Below the pieces are notes generated by a model that did not search any database, was not told where the DNA came from, and worked only from the letters and a program-made list of their open reading frames with translations. DNA of 64,000 bases from Opisthorchis felineus (lineage: Eukaryota > Platyhelminthes > Trematoda > Opisthorchiida > Opisthorchiidae), in NCBI GenBank assembly GCA_004794785.1, contig SJOL01006425.1, positions 1,402,617 to 1,466,616 on the forward strand. The letters are read 5' to 3'. Positions within the stretch are counted from its first letter, which is position 1. Each line of letters starts with the position of its first letter. Shown here one piece after another: positions 36,586 through 49,100 of this stretch. A program made the translations under genes and the position numbers.

Positions 36586-37260
36586 TTAGTACGTGTAATA
36601 CTGACGAAAAGCGAGATGATAACCGGCCTCGCACAATGGCATGATCAGATTCAAGTTGCTTACTCCAGAAGGAACGACAATCTTTAACTGAGGCTCTCTA
36701 TCGGTAACTGATCTCCATATAGTCCAAACGAGTCCATGACTGTCTTGCGGTTGCTGGCCTCCAAGTAACTCGATGTGAGCATTTGTGCTGGAAGTTCGTA
36801 CTGGCCAGGAACAGACGATGATCACACAACTGAAGCAGTCGCTCCCCGTACGCTGAACTTCGACTCCAAATCTATCACCTAATTGTACTTCTTCCGGGCT
36901 TAGTCGTCCAACTTGGGAATTCATACCACCCGCCAGGATTATTATATCCGTCCTTCATGCTGACCGAAGTAGTCATGACAGATCTCGATAAAACTCGTCC
37001 TTCTCAGTCTCAGAACTGCAGTCTGTTGGGGCGTTTGCTGATACGGCAAATTAAGACTGTTTACCGCATCGACCTGCATTGATCGTAATTGAGCCAGATA
37101 ACCGTATAGAAAAAACGCGACAGTCTACTAGGATCCAGTCCAGTAAAGCGCTTTCATCTTTGGAGCTGAGTGCAACTCACACCGTAGATGCCACGAACCA
37201 TTGTGTCAGGACTACCAGATACCCGAAGTGACATCAAAGCATAACTAACATCAAGACGCC
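36586..37260 (-). pseudogene. RTE-like endonuclease remnant
   Basis: The minus strand gives SSKDESALLDWILVDCRVFS, then YAVSANAPTD-like sequence followed by CSSETEKDEFYRDLS and ILAGGMNSQVGRLSPEE, the GDFNAQVG block. The C-terminal part of the domain is frameshifted near 36,700-36,850. It belongs to the element at 34,430-37,330. Confidence 0.75.
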
Positions 37261-37330
37261 ATGCGGATGTAACGAGGGTTCGGTGCATGGTAAAGAAAGC
37301 CCCTACTCTGCCTGGAACGGACAACATGGG

Positions 37331-38348
37331 ATAAAACTGCTAGTTTGTTTTTTATTTATAGAAAACCCACCTTAATCCTCTAGGCATTCCGGGTCGTTAG
37401 TCCTACGGCGATGCCAGAAGTGTTTTTCTGTGACCATCGCTACACGGACCATGTTGAATACTTGCTAGTAGCAGCCGTTGTGCTCCCATCCTCAGGAGTT
37501 CCTTTAGCCAGCGAAGCTTGCAGTTTGATTACGTTTTCTGATTTGGTGTTTCTGGAACCATTAAATGCCCGTTGTTGTTCTTCCAAACTGTTCACTCGTT
37601 ACTTCCACCAGACATGCGAGATGTTTCGTAGACGATGATCATCAACTGCAGACAGCTTTTTGATCTCGTAGGTGTAATAACCAGATGTTACCCGTAGAGA
37701 AGCATTGCATGCACGAAAGAAGATTCGCAGTCGGCCGTCCCCGACCAAAAACTTCTACCTAGACGTGGTGATCGGGCTTGTGTGGTGCAATAATCCTGCG
37801 GGCTACACTGACTGGAACTTCGTTCCAGTTGAGTAGTCAAACGAAGAGCAGTGAGCTACGTACAGCTGGCAACTGTAATACGAGGTAGCCTGGGGGTTAA
37901 TTCGTACTGTCCTCTGCGATAGGAGTTCGAAAGTCGACCAGCATGTACATATTTATGGAAGCAACGATACTTCCTTCTTCCGAGTAAGCACGGGTTAGAC
38001 AAGACCGGCTCTACAAACCGCACATTCCGGTCGGCCAACGGTCACGCAACCAATGGCGGTCCTGCATCAAAGCTATCGCCTTCACTGCATAGCACTCTCA
38101 CTCCTTGCTGTAACGGACAAATAGAACCATTTAATTTCAATGAATTGGCTGGGCCATCTCCTCCAACACGTGGCTCTGATTATATTATTCTGTTTTTCCT
38201 CGGTGGAAAAAACTGTAACAGTTGGAATTATCGTACTTCCGTTTGTGGCTGAAAAACTGACTGATTGACTGACCACGTCGGTCGTCTAAGTTCTTCGGAA
38301 TCGCATATGGGCGATCGATTCGGAGTCGATGGTCGTTGCGCAGACGAA
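37331..38348. other. No recognisable gene
   Basis: No frame or motif can be assigned. Confidence 0.45.
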
Positions 38349-38479
38349 TAAAAAAATAATTGTTCAGCTGCAACACCCTTTCGGTGTTGCCACGGAGTCT
38401 ACCGAAGGAAGCACGGGGGTCTGAGACGGACCTTACGGTCCGTAAGTTTTCGCCTTACCTACTGAGCTATCTTGTCCCA
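38349..38479 (-). mobile_element. tRNA-derived SINE with internal deletion
   Basis: On the minus strand the 5' half (GATAGCTCAGTAGGTAAGGCG, ACTTACGGACCG) joins directly to CTCAG and CCCGTGCTTCCTTCGG. About 65-70 bp of the body including the B box are missing. The T-rich 3' end is present. Without a B box the copy should not be transcribed by RNA polymerase III. Confidence 0.8.
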
Positions 38480-39539
38480 CAGTTAACGGAGAACGCCTCT
38501 TTTAGTTGTGCGCCGACCATCAATCGTTTCTGGGCAGCACGCATTTTCAACACCAGCACTCGCAGCTTGTATCGTGGCGGCCACCATGTACAAATCAACC
38601 ATGGACCCAATTATATCGTGTGACCGTCAGCTGCCGGTAGAGAGCCGTAATTCAAGACTCGCTCCTTTTGGGGCACACAGCTCAATTCTGATCACGCCAG
38701 AGCGGTCACATCTGAGAGTTCGTTTTTCTTCAGACCGCCGCAAGTCGGCAAGAAGTGTCTTCAGAGAACTACCATAGCTCAGCGGTATCGGTCTGAGCTA
38801 GCTCAAATACTCTCCGCAATGAACCAACACTGTATTGGTAACGTGCACGTGGATGAAGCATGGTAAGTTGTAAAAGAGGCTACACAGCCGGCGTTCAAAG
38901 CTCAGTGTCCGACTTTCCTCATACGATCAAATGACCACTGGATATAACCGAGCTTGCTATCCATGACTGATGTCAGGAAAATCATTCCAACAGGCAACGA
39001 GTGCGGTGGCCCCCAGAAATCCTTCAAACGTCAAATGGTGGGGTTAAAAGCCCAGGAGATAGAGAATGCTTTTGTCACAGGAAATAACCGTATTATGTAT
39101 CACTTACCAAAGGAGGGCAACTGTCAGTGAAACGATGTGAAAAAGATGGTTCCGTGGTTCACTCGCCGAATGACTCGAAGAACAGTTCAGCTGGCCCCTG
39201 AAAAAAGCGCATACAGCTGGATAGAGTGGAAACCTTTATTGCTCACCCGATGAAATAAAGTACGAACTGTCCCTCCATAAGCGTGAGGAACGTGAGAAGC
39301 CTCCAGGGCCGAACTGTTCGTATTCAGCTCTGTTCGAAGGGGTGCAGTGAATGTCCGGTTTTTATATCCTGACAATACTTATTGGTGCTGTGTGAAGTGA
39401 AGTGTAAGTGCTTGCAGAGCGGAGCGCATCAACAATCATTGGCGTTTTCAACAAGCATACATGAACGCTGAAAACCCTCGTGGGATGAGCCCGGTGGCTG
39501 TGGCGCCAGACACGGTGAGAGACAGACCCGTAAACATCA
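38480..39539. other. Unassigned, possibly RTE-derived
   Basis: No clear motif. Position just upstream of an RTE polymerase fragment in the same orientation makes a decayed linker region possible. Confidence 0.3.
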
Positions 39540-40560
39540 AGCTGGTTTGTCATGCAAAAGTCTGCGTCGATCGCGTATTCGCTCTGACGGATTCCAGACC
39601 AGCGGTGCGGCCTCCAGCAAGCAACACTGATCACCTTGTCGTAAAAGCTGCTTTCTGTTCTGTTGATCGCTTGGCACCATGGCACTCTGTGAAGCAAAGG
39701 TATTCCATGTAAATTCACAATTCTCCTTAAGCGCTCTACGCCAAATCCCGTAGGCTTATCCCAGTCTCCAAGACCTGTGAGGTCTAAATGCTCCCACGGT
39801 GGTCGCCCACAGGTGTCGAGTACACAGACGACATAGCTCTTCTTGAACCTGACGCCATCGTAATGCAGGCGACATTAAATAACCTGAGTAAACTGCTTCA
39901 CGGTTTGGAATGCTCTTCACACCTGCAAAGTGCATGGTGCCACTGCATGGCTTGCTAAACTCAAACCCGAACCTCATGCTTGCAGATGAGCTGTGTCAGT
40001 CCCTCTGGTATAGCCAAAGGTGATAGTTCCATACGCATTGGGGAGGCCGGAGAAAATTTTTCCAACCTACATCATCTATGGCGCTGAGGTTGTTAAAAGG
40101 CCTACAGTGTTTGACCACCGGTGTCTTCGGACTATTGCCCAATTCTGGTGGGGACATCAGTTCAGTAAAGCTTAAGTACGTCGAGTGGTTTTCGGAAGAA
40201 ATACTTCGCCCATGATAGGTGGATGATTACACTCCACAGGTTGTGCTGGCCTTTGTGCTAGTGGACCGAATTCCTGAGAGATCATAACCACGCAGAGGGT
40301 GAAAATGAGCCAGGGGAGTTCAAGCAGTGAATTGGCCATGAGGTATGAAAGTGATTATCAACAAATTCGGCTGTGTTGATCATTACCGTCTCCCTGGATG
40401 GGGACCAGTGCGTCGCTATCCATCCATACCTTGCGAAACCATCGATGGACGAAATTGTGGCAGCTGTAACCAGCACGCAACTTGTATGCGGTTTGCAGCC
40501 GAAGATGATGGTGATGAGATGGACGTAGATGTTGGATGTTTAACGGTGACCTGAAAGGTG
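39540..40560 (+). mobile_element. RTE-like retrotransposon fragment
   Basis: On the plus strand, over several frames: VCVDRVFALTD near 39,562; KAAFCSVDR (motif A) near 39,645; VEYTDDIALLEPDAIVMQATL (motif C as YTDD) near 39,815-39,875; HRCLRTIAQFWWG near 40,122; and the C-terminal RLPGWGPVRR near 40,388. The end parallels 46,599-47,000. Polymerase motif B is lost in a deletion between 39,700 and 39,800. Confidence 0.8.
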
Positions 40561-41077
40561 CCACAGAAGTTGATTGCGTCAATCTGGTAACATCAGTTAT
40601 CACTGATTTCCACAGAAGTGCATACAAATTGGGCACACACCGGTTTGTTATCAGATTCTACTCAAGCGTCTCGGTGAAAAAGACAATTTTAGGCAACTGT
40701 TCTATTGGTAGGTGATTGCCAAGTTATCACTCTGTGCCAAGTTTTGACGTACGGGAGGCGAACGCCAGTCTGTTAGTTGTCGTCTACGGTGCCGAATGTT
40801 CGGGCTAGCTAGAAACACAAAGCAAAAAAAAACGATCGCCACTGTCATTTCTAGTCATATAAAGGCAGTGAGAATTCCAAGTTGCATTTCATCTGACGTG
40901 GGACTACGGAACCTTCCGTTCACTTCACCAAGCCGATTACAGAAATAAATTTTTGATCGAATCGGACTGCACTCCATCCGTGAATAGAGAGATGTAAAAA
41001 TACAGCGTTTGGTGTCCCGATATGCGTTCACCTCGCTAGTTCCTGACATTATGACAATGCATCGTCTACTGTTGACT
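40561..41077. other. No recognisable gene
   Basis: Nothing assignable seen. Confidence 0.45.
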
Positions 41078-41269
41078 GGGGGGCGAGATGGCTCAAGTGG
41101 TTAGAGCGCGAATTTACTGGCTGGAAGGTCCTTGGTTCGAACCCGACCTCTGCCTCTCGACTTCCCCTGTCTAGGCTTGGGCAACCTGGCAGTATCCCAG
41201 CCCTCGTGCTTCCTTCGTGTGGCGTGGCATTTAGGCACCGAAAGGGTGCTACAGCCGAACGATTTTTTA
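41078..41269 (+). mobile_element. tRNA-derived SINE, full length
   Basis: Complete member with GGGGCGAGATGGCTCAAGTGG at the 5' end, GGTTCGAACCCG B box, shared body and T-rich end. Flanks show only an imperfect repeat (TACTGTTGA at 41,067-41,075 and TACTAGTTGA at 41,274-41,283). Confidence 0.88.
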
Positions 41270-42900
41270 ATTTACTAGTTGAGGTGTCCTCCGGGTACCC
41301 ACAGCAGCGTAGATAGGAAATCGGGTTGTGGTTCAAAGAAGGAAAGTTTATTTGAAGAAGTTGACTGGAGTCATGCAAACGCGTCTTCGACAGGCGGCAG
41401 ATACCACCATCTAGTCCACCTGGAGTACGGGCTAAACTTGCTTGTTGTCCAAGTTGAGTGGGCGTACGAACATTCAGGGGGACTAGTTTGAGGACGTTAC
41501 GGCGACGAAAAAATTGATATGTTTATCTCGTCTGTCAGTTTAGATTTCTGTGACCGAAGCTGTCAATTATGCCTCACTGGCACTGGAATCAGATAATTGT
41601 CGAGAGACATGGGTATTGTGTGTTGAATATTTGTCCGCAGGCGGAGCAAGAACGGACGATTTTTTATTCCGTTGCGTTCTCACGGTTTGCCCATGGGCAA
41701 GACGTCACCCAGCTGTCGAGGTCTATGTATGGGGCTTACCCGGGGGCCATCCGTAGCCTTCGGCTGAACCCAACCTTCAAGGCAGTGGAACAAATCACGG
41801 AGTCCACATTCGGCCGAGAAACAGTGACCATGGCAACAGTTCCTACGCCCTTTAGGTGACACGACGTCGTCTAGGCTGCCAAGTGGGCCCAACGAACAAG
41901 CATGCCGATGAACACCAAACGGGTAGATCAAGACCAACATCAAGTGACGAAAAAAATGGAGCCTCATACGCCTTTCGTGTTATTCTGGGGCCGGTGGCAG
42001 TCGACTGAAAGGGTTTTTTAATGACGGTCTAAGGTGAGTCTAACACGTGGAGCTATTCATATGCCTACGTCGTGGTAGACGTAAGAAGGTCCGGTGAGTC
42101 TTAGACCAGTCACACTGACCTTGGAGGGTACCGTCACTGAGCATTTGCGGCTGTTTTGGTGAACCAGCTGTCCAAGCCAGCACCCAACGCGCCCCGGTAG
42201 TATCGTCGCCGCCTGTACATGACCGCTTGTTTGTTACAAGTAAACCTTCCGTAAAAACTAGAGGCCGTTTCACCGTCGCAAGCTGGGGACGAGCCCGATG
42301 TAACTTTACCACATCCCACTGCTTACTCCCATATGGGGATACCGGATACCTGGCTGGTGAATAAACACTGAACATGGTTATGATGAACCCTTACTAATTG
42401 CGCCTGAAGAGCACACCAGTAATAACGATTGTGGTGACTTTCACAGATCGCAAACGTCGAGTAGTGAAGAGCCATGGTAAAGAGCATCAGTAAATAGCGG
42501 ATAGCGCTGAATATGCATTGAACTACGACATGGCGTGCGTGGATACAAAATGGGTCCGAACAGCTATCAGCAACGTTAGCAGATTGGGTAGGCTGAGTAG
42601 ATTCCGCTGATCTTATCACTTCACCCAATGCCAGAGAACCGTGTGCCATGCGGAGACCTTTTCGTCTAACCATATACAGGGTGAAAATGACCTAGGAAAT
42701 GTGGGGTCATGACTTGACAAGAAGACATGAAGTCTGCTGTTAGCAACCCCAGTTGCGCTAGCGATATTACCATTCTGCCTGGCACCATAATCTTTATGAA
42801 TTGTCATATTCAACTGAGTGCATGTGTACATGGACGAACCGAACGGAATTTTTTTTACGAAAAATCAGTCCGTATTATCCTCGTTCTATCTTTATGAATA
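41270..42900. other. Upstream flank of numb, no gene recognised
   Basis: No exon, transposon or promoter element can be named with confidence. Any numb promoter or distant non-coding first exon would lie here or further left. Confidence 0.4.
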
Positions 42901-42904
42901 ATCA

Positions 42905-42929
42905 GTTATTTTTCTGCCGCTTTTGGTAG
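42905..42929 (+). promoter_or_regulatory. Possible splice or trans-splice acceptor upstream of numb
   Basis: A pyrimidine-rich tract ending in TAG lies 83 bases before the proposed start codon. In flatworms such a site can accept a spliced leader or join a non-coding upstream exon. This is inference from one weak motif. Confidence 0.25.
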
Positions 42930-43011
42930 ATTCCCGCCATTTTTCGCTTCGTGCTCGGCGGACCCGTTTCGTGGCCGAGCGGGCGTGCAACCAATTCTCG
43001 GCCTTAGTGGA

Positions 43012-43146
43012 ATGAACGGCATTCGGAGAACTTTCAGTTTTCGAAAAAAGAAGAAGAAATCTGAGTCCACCGACGGTTCAAAACCACAACAGTGGCTAGA
43101 TGATGAAGCGAAGATCAAAGAAGGTAGCTGTAGTTTTCAAGTCAAA
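43012..43146 (+). CDS. numb: numb exon 1
   Basis: Residues 1-45, phase 0. The N-terminus is basic (RKKKKK) and carries Ser9 in RRTFSFRKK, at the position of the aPKC-regulated N-terminal serine of other Numb proteins that controls cortical attachment. PQQWLDDE and CSFQVK begin the PTB domain. Confidence 0.93.
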
Positions 43147-46100
43147 GTGGGTTTTCCCATTCGTATGACGATTTTTTCAGTACTTGGGAAATATTGAAGT
43201 TTACGAATCTAGAGGTATGCAGGTGTGTGAAGAAGCGATCAAAGCACTGCGCAAGTCCAAAGTGGGTTTTCACCGCCTCCTTTTGCATAACTATACCTGC
43301 TTTTTGCAGAAGAAGCCCCAGAAGGCCATTCTTTATGTCAGCGGAGATGCGCTTCGAGTTTCCGATGATGTCAGTCAGGTTTGTCTAATTACTACCTCAA
43401 ACCCCCTACTTTACCGCATATTTTTAGCATTTAATCGTCGATCAAACCATCGAAAAAGTGTCTTTCTGTGCCCCTGATCGCAGTCATGATAAAGGATTTG
43501 CTTACATTTGTCGCGACGGTGCTACCAGGCGATGGATGTGTCATGCATTTTTGGCAGTGAAAGATTCTGTAAGTTTAGAACAGTGCGTTTCTGCTGAACT
43601 TTTAAAAGTGACTTGGAAAGTGTTTTCGTGTTCGGTGCTTGTCGTTGTGATCACTTTCATAACGGTTCATCTGTTAGACTGTTCACTCCTCTCTTCAAGG
43701 GTCGCAAAACGGGACAGGGTTATGGCAGGAATTCTTTCCGGTTACTTCTTTAGACAGATGAACTACAATACCCTTTCCTCGTAGGGACCACTTCTCCGGG
43801 TATTCATGATCATTCCTCAGCGATGGTTAGCGATGCACTGGCTAATGCATTTTCACTTGTAGCTTGCTCTTTTCCAACCGTTTTCGTAAGAGTGAGCTAT
43901 ATTTTCCCATTGTGTTGGGACTAAATACTTCATCTATTCAGCGGTATCGGTAAAACATGATGAGTCCATAAGTGCTCATCAACCTCCGTCTTGTGGGACA
44001 TTGGAAAACACTGGTTTGTTCATCTGGCCGAACTTCAATAGGAGTTGCTAAACACCGCAGGTTATCACGAAGACGTATTCCCATGAAACAACGAAAAAAT
44101 AATGGTCACTGAAAACTCGGAGAGATATATTGGTTTATCATGGTTACTTCATCTTGTTCGTCAGCTGCATTACCTTCACTTATTATTCCAACTATGGAAG
44201 GTTCCAATGGAGAACGTCCAAGGTGATCAACTCAGTCAAGAAGAGTTTTTTTTTAATGTGGCGGGTTAATTTAGCAACTGTGCTTATGACTAGCTTGTTA
44301 AGGTGATAGTCGACTACTGAATCTTGGTCAACGGGAATTTTCATCGTAGAATCTCCTCTTTGAGAGCAAATCAGAGAGTATTACGTCTTCGGTTCTGAAC
44401 CTTTCTCACCTTGAGAGACGGGATTGCAAAGGAGGGAGTTTCGTGCCTCCCAAACTTTTCCCTCAATGAATGTGTTTTTTCTGGAGAGGTTTGCTTGTGA
44501 GTTGCTGCTAACCAGTCTCTCTTCCCCTTCGTAGATTCTGATAATTACGTACCGCTGGTTTTGAGATTCTCCGGATATTTCCTCAAGAGATCATCGATCG
44601 CATCCTTTAATCGAACTACAAGGTTCCCCTTTAGGAAGAAGTTTTCACACGAGAGAATTATTTCCCTGGGTTCCGACTTGTTTTACTGTTGACTGTGAGG
44701 GTGTACCCTACGCGAGGAAACGGTTGAACAAAAACTGGTCTACGCGAGTGCCGTTCCCCCCATCTAGTTTCTTCAGAAGTGACCAGAACCTCCTGAATTC
44801 ATTGCAACTCTGCTATGCATCTGGATAGACAGGGGAGACACACCGCGGCTGCTGTCGAGTTGAGCGCTGCGGAATTTTCGCACCTTCCTGGTTGGACTGT
44901 CTCTGCACGTGCTTCGAAGCCCCACACGAAATGGCACGTAACCGATCTCAGCACGCTTTCAATTCTAGAGAGGACTGCCTAACTTAATTTGTTGTATTCG
45001 TGTTCCGAGCTTATGTTACCAGAGGTTTGCAAAGATGTTTGATCATTCTGATCGATGGCGTCAAACTACAATGAGATGCTCACATGTGTCAATTTGAATG
45101 CTATTGGGAACATCACCTGTTCCTTCATTGTCCTGAAATACAGGGCTTATACCAAAACCCTTAAAAATATATAAAAAAAACTGGCAACTTCAACTGTTGT
45201 TCGTATGCTATCAAATGTATTCCACCAAGGAATAGCCCAACAATGTGGTGTTTTGATTTGTTCTTCCAACAACTCATCTGTTTTGATCTGCTGTTCACGT
45301 CTTTCTGTTGCGTACGCTCATGCACCGAGCCTCCGCTAACTAAACGCCGCATGGGGATGACAGGGACTTTCATTGATTATGCAAATAATTTGTCAGCCTA
45401 CTGTTTCTGCTTTGTTTTTCGTTCCGGTTTAGTGCAGTCTTACGCTGTCCAATGTACTGTGGAGTTGCCACGGCAACTCTCAGTTGTTCTTGCAGCTTCC
45501 AAAGCTTCTCATCCGACTTTCTTCCACAATCGGTTGGGACCAACCCGTTTCTTGGATAATATTGCTCGACACAGACTCGTTTCGTTTTCGATTCTGTCCA
45601 TTGATTTCATCTTAGTCGGTTCACGAGCGTCTCGGCTGTATAAGTTCTACAGCGAAAGAAGACATCGGAACTTGTGGCGGAATGTTAGAAAGTAACCACG
45701 ATTCCTGTGCTGCAGGCTTCATGACTACTCGGCCATAACCTTCTATTCGAGTATTTCTTGCTTACTTCTCTAGGTCCTTATCAACTTTGTGTACAGCATC
45801 CTACCGGATTTCGTCGTAGTGCACCGCTGGACACACTTTCCCTTTCCACGCAAAAGTTATGATTCCGTAAAAGGGACCTTCGAACGGAGCTACATCACCC
45901 GGGGATCAACAGAGATGTTCCTCTCCACCCGTAACTTAGCACACGATCCTTAGGGGGTGTCTACAGAGAGACTTAATATCCATTCTCCTTGATGGTTCGT
46001 TGGGGAGAACGATTACTGTAGTGAGATATGAGCCTCTTTCGTCATGGTTTGAAGACAAAATCTACTTACTCGCACTTTGTAGATACTTCACTTAGATTGG

Positions 46101-49100
46101 GGGCGAGATGGCTCAGTGGTTAGAGCGCGAACTTACTGACTGGAAGGTCCGTGGTTCGAACCCGACCTCTGCCTCTCGACTTCCCCTGTCTAGGCTTGGG
46201 CAACCTGGCAGTATCCCAGCCCTCGTGCTTCCTTCGGGTGGCATGTCAGCTAGGCACGAAAGGGGGTTACAGCTGAACGATTTTTTTTCACTTAGATTGC
46301 AAGTTTAGTTATGTTGTTATGGGTAGATACAACACTTCAGGATCTTACTCAGTTCTCAGTAGATGAAGTTATTAGGGACACAAAAGTATGCTTCAATCTT
46401 GATAACTTTGTTTTTGACTCAGTTGTGTACTCTCCAGAACAAGGTCTTGCAATGAGATCCCCAATGTCTCCCGTTTTGGTAAATGTTTATAGAGAAAACT
46501 TTGAGAAAAAGGCTTTGGCCGGACGTGACTGCCCGCCGCGAATTTGTTGGTGTTGTGTAGCTGACACGTTTGTTGTGATCAAGGTTGACACGGTCAGTGG
46601 ATTCTACCCTTCGCGTGGAAACGAGCCAGGCGAGGTGAAACAGTGACTTGGCAGCAAAGTATGAAAGCCATTGCCAGCAAACTCAGTTGCGCTGGTCATC
46701 GCCGTCTCCCTGGATACGGTCCCCGAGATGGGATACATCAATTGTTAGAGACAATGTCAGACATGGCCCAGTCGCGCCCTCAGTGGCGCTCGTGCATCCA
46801 AACTATTGCGTTCGATGTCTAGCTCGCCCAATCTCCCCAATTAAAAGTCCACTGACAACCCTGTATTAACGCATCAATTATATCAGCTACCGCCTCCAGT
46901 GCGCATCTACCTATCCCATCTCCCCAAATTGGTGAACGAAACTGTGGCAGCTATAACCACTAAGGCAAGTACGCGGTTCTTACAGCTGATGATGACGAGT
47001 GGCAGTTGAGGAGGCTGTCTCCGGTATCAAGACCCAGTAAGGAGTGGATTGTCACGTTTGTCATTCCATACAAGGTAGAAACATCTGAAGTTATCCGGAG
47101 GGTTCCAAATACAGCGTCCTGGAAAGGAAAAACGTTAGGCTCAGTTTCGAAGGATCGCCTTCTGATTAGGAGGACTAGGGAATGTGTATATAAAATCGAA
47201 TGCAGCCACTGCACTAAGGACAGGACAGACAGCTAGGGGCTACACACCAGAAGTGTTGAACACAAGAGTAGAATGAACCAACCACCAATAAATGCAGTCG
47301 AATATCAGGTGCTGGTCAATACTGACAGATGGCGTGACGTGCGCTAGACACAGAATATAGAACAAATGTGGAAAATATGTTAGTTTTAAAACGGGGCCTA
47401 CGATTCACACCACAGTGGTTGATGGCAGAGACGGTGGAAATCGCTAAGCATCCCAGCATGAATGGAGTAGAGAACGTAGAACTAGTGAGCGTATGGAGGG
47501 CGGTTTTGGATAAGTCAAGTTGACACGTTGCCGTGTGCGGTTATCAGTCAAGTGGAATTATCATCTGAAGTGGTAGTTGGGAAAAGGCTCAACCCGATCC
47601 AAATTCACATAATCCCTCCACCTTATCCAACTGTCTGAGCACTAGCCCACCACACAGACTAACAACTACCGTAGAGGACACTCAAGAGGAATCTTCACAT
47701 CAACTGAACCGGAAGAACCAGACATTAGACCCTGCTGGAGTTAATGCAAGTTTCCCCATGGTCCATCGGTTTCAACACTTGCTAACCCACACTAACAAGC
47801 AAAATCCCTTAGCCGGCGCCGAACACTGATTTGGAAGAGATTAGGCAGAGTTTTTTTAATTAGTAATTCCACTTCGGCCTTAAAACTCGACCAAGCTTTT
47901 AACCCGGCCACTTGGCTTGGCGAAGCTTTTGTATCGGGAGCTGAACGTTGCCCACAATAAATCTACCGATTGTTTCTCAAGCTCCCCTTGAACGATGACT
48001 TCTCGATCAGTCCGAACTGATTGAATACCACTGTAACTAGTTGGTTATAGGGGTCACTACTATGGGAAATTTTACTTCACGCCGCCCAGACCCGATTATC
48101 ACGACGCGATTGGGATTTAAACAGGTTGAAGCTTACTCACAGGCGTTTTGGCTGTTTTGTTAACTGCAGCCGGGGATGTCCGCTTTGGTAGAGCAGCAAT
48201 AAGCGGTATTATCGTGGCGCAACACTGGTTCGATCCTCTTATTGCATAAATCAGTTGTTCCGCTTCAAACATTTTTCCGTGAGCCGCTACCGTGAACTGT
48301 TCCAGAGCTAATTGTCTTCACAACACGCGTTCGGAACGTGATTCAAAGTGGCTCTCTTCCGCTATTTCGACTATTTGCCTATGCATGTTTGTGATCGGAT
48401 GAACAGCAGTCATTCGCGGAGTTTCGAATGGTCCCCCCTCCCAGACGTGACAAGTGGTTTGTGCCAGTTATCACTGACCAGGAAAATTAGTGGACATCGG
48501 TGAAATGACGTTTGACGTTAGCCCAACCTATTTTCCGCATCATTTGATTGGTACCTTGATGGATGATGTTGTGGACGTCACGTGTCCTGTTTACTCATGT
48601 GTTGACCAGATGATTCTACGTGGCGCTGGTCAGTGCAGGTGTTTTCAACATGAATTGAACAATTTATTGACATCAGGTGAAATCAGCGTGAAATCCTTCA
48701 AGTGTCACTTTATTGGTCGTGAAACAGGAGGGACGTTGTTGATGCGTTACAGATCGCGAAGGATTGTCATTTTTTGTTTGTCTTATGTTGCTGCTTCACG
48801 GGATTCCTACTATCTGGTTGGTGGAATTCCGGTTCAGGGAATCGAAGATCGGTAGTCAGTTCGCCTAATCTGCATGTATATTAACCTCTCATTTCCAACT
48901 CCACCAAATTCCCTTCCACTTTCTAACAAGCCGATTTAAAAAAAACCGTTTGTTCGTTTTTGCAGATTTTTGGGCTTGTGGTTGAGAGACAGAAAAATTG
49001 CAAGTGGAAAGGGGATTTCTTCAAGACTGCCTGTACTGAAACAACCAGATAATACAAGCCAGCACATTCGAAAGAGTGTGATCAATGAATACTGTTATTC

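Larger units (their letters stand above)
34430..37330 (-). mobile_element. RTE-like retrotransposon, nearly full length, decayed
   Basis: Reading right to left on the minus strand, an endonuclease (about 37,200-36,590) contains ALLDWILVDCRVFSIRL, APTDCSSETEKDEFYRDLS and NSQVGRLSPEEVQLGDRF. The linker occupies about 36,300-35,900. The polymerase (35,777-35,298) and C-terminal region (35,179-34,512) follow. The 3' part is shared with the fragment at 24,055-24,600. Frameshifts and stops occur in every domain, but this is the best-preserved RTE copy in the window. Confidence 0.88.

Noticed and set aside
38775..38815. TAGCTCAGCGGTATCGG resembling a tRNA D-arm
   Set aside because: No B box or T-arm follows at the right distance.
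42985..43011. Upstream extension of the numb frame from a GTG codon
   Set aside because: GTG is not an expected eukaryotic start, and the ATG at 43,012 gives the conserved N-terminus.
43147..43197. Reading straight through numb intron 1
   Set aside because: Read-through inserts non-conserved residues between VK and YLG and shifts the frame; splicing restores the exact PTB sequence.
43950..43985. TGATGAG...CTCATCA hairpin in numb intron 4
   Set aside because: It is only a 7-bp inverted repeat, with no GAAA box or cleavage site, so not a ribozyme.
45243..45695. 150-codon plus-strand frame in numb intron 4
   Set aside because: Hydrophobic, Cys- and Phe-rich translation without a known fold; likely chance.
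48490..48855. 121-codon plus-strand frame in numb intron 4
   Set aside because: It has no recognisable domain, homologue or splice context; not called as a gene.
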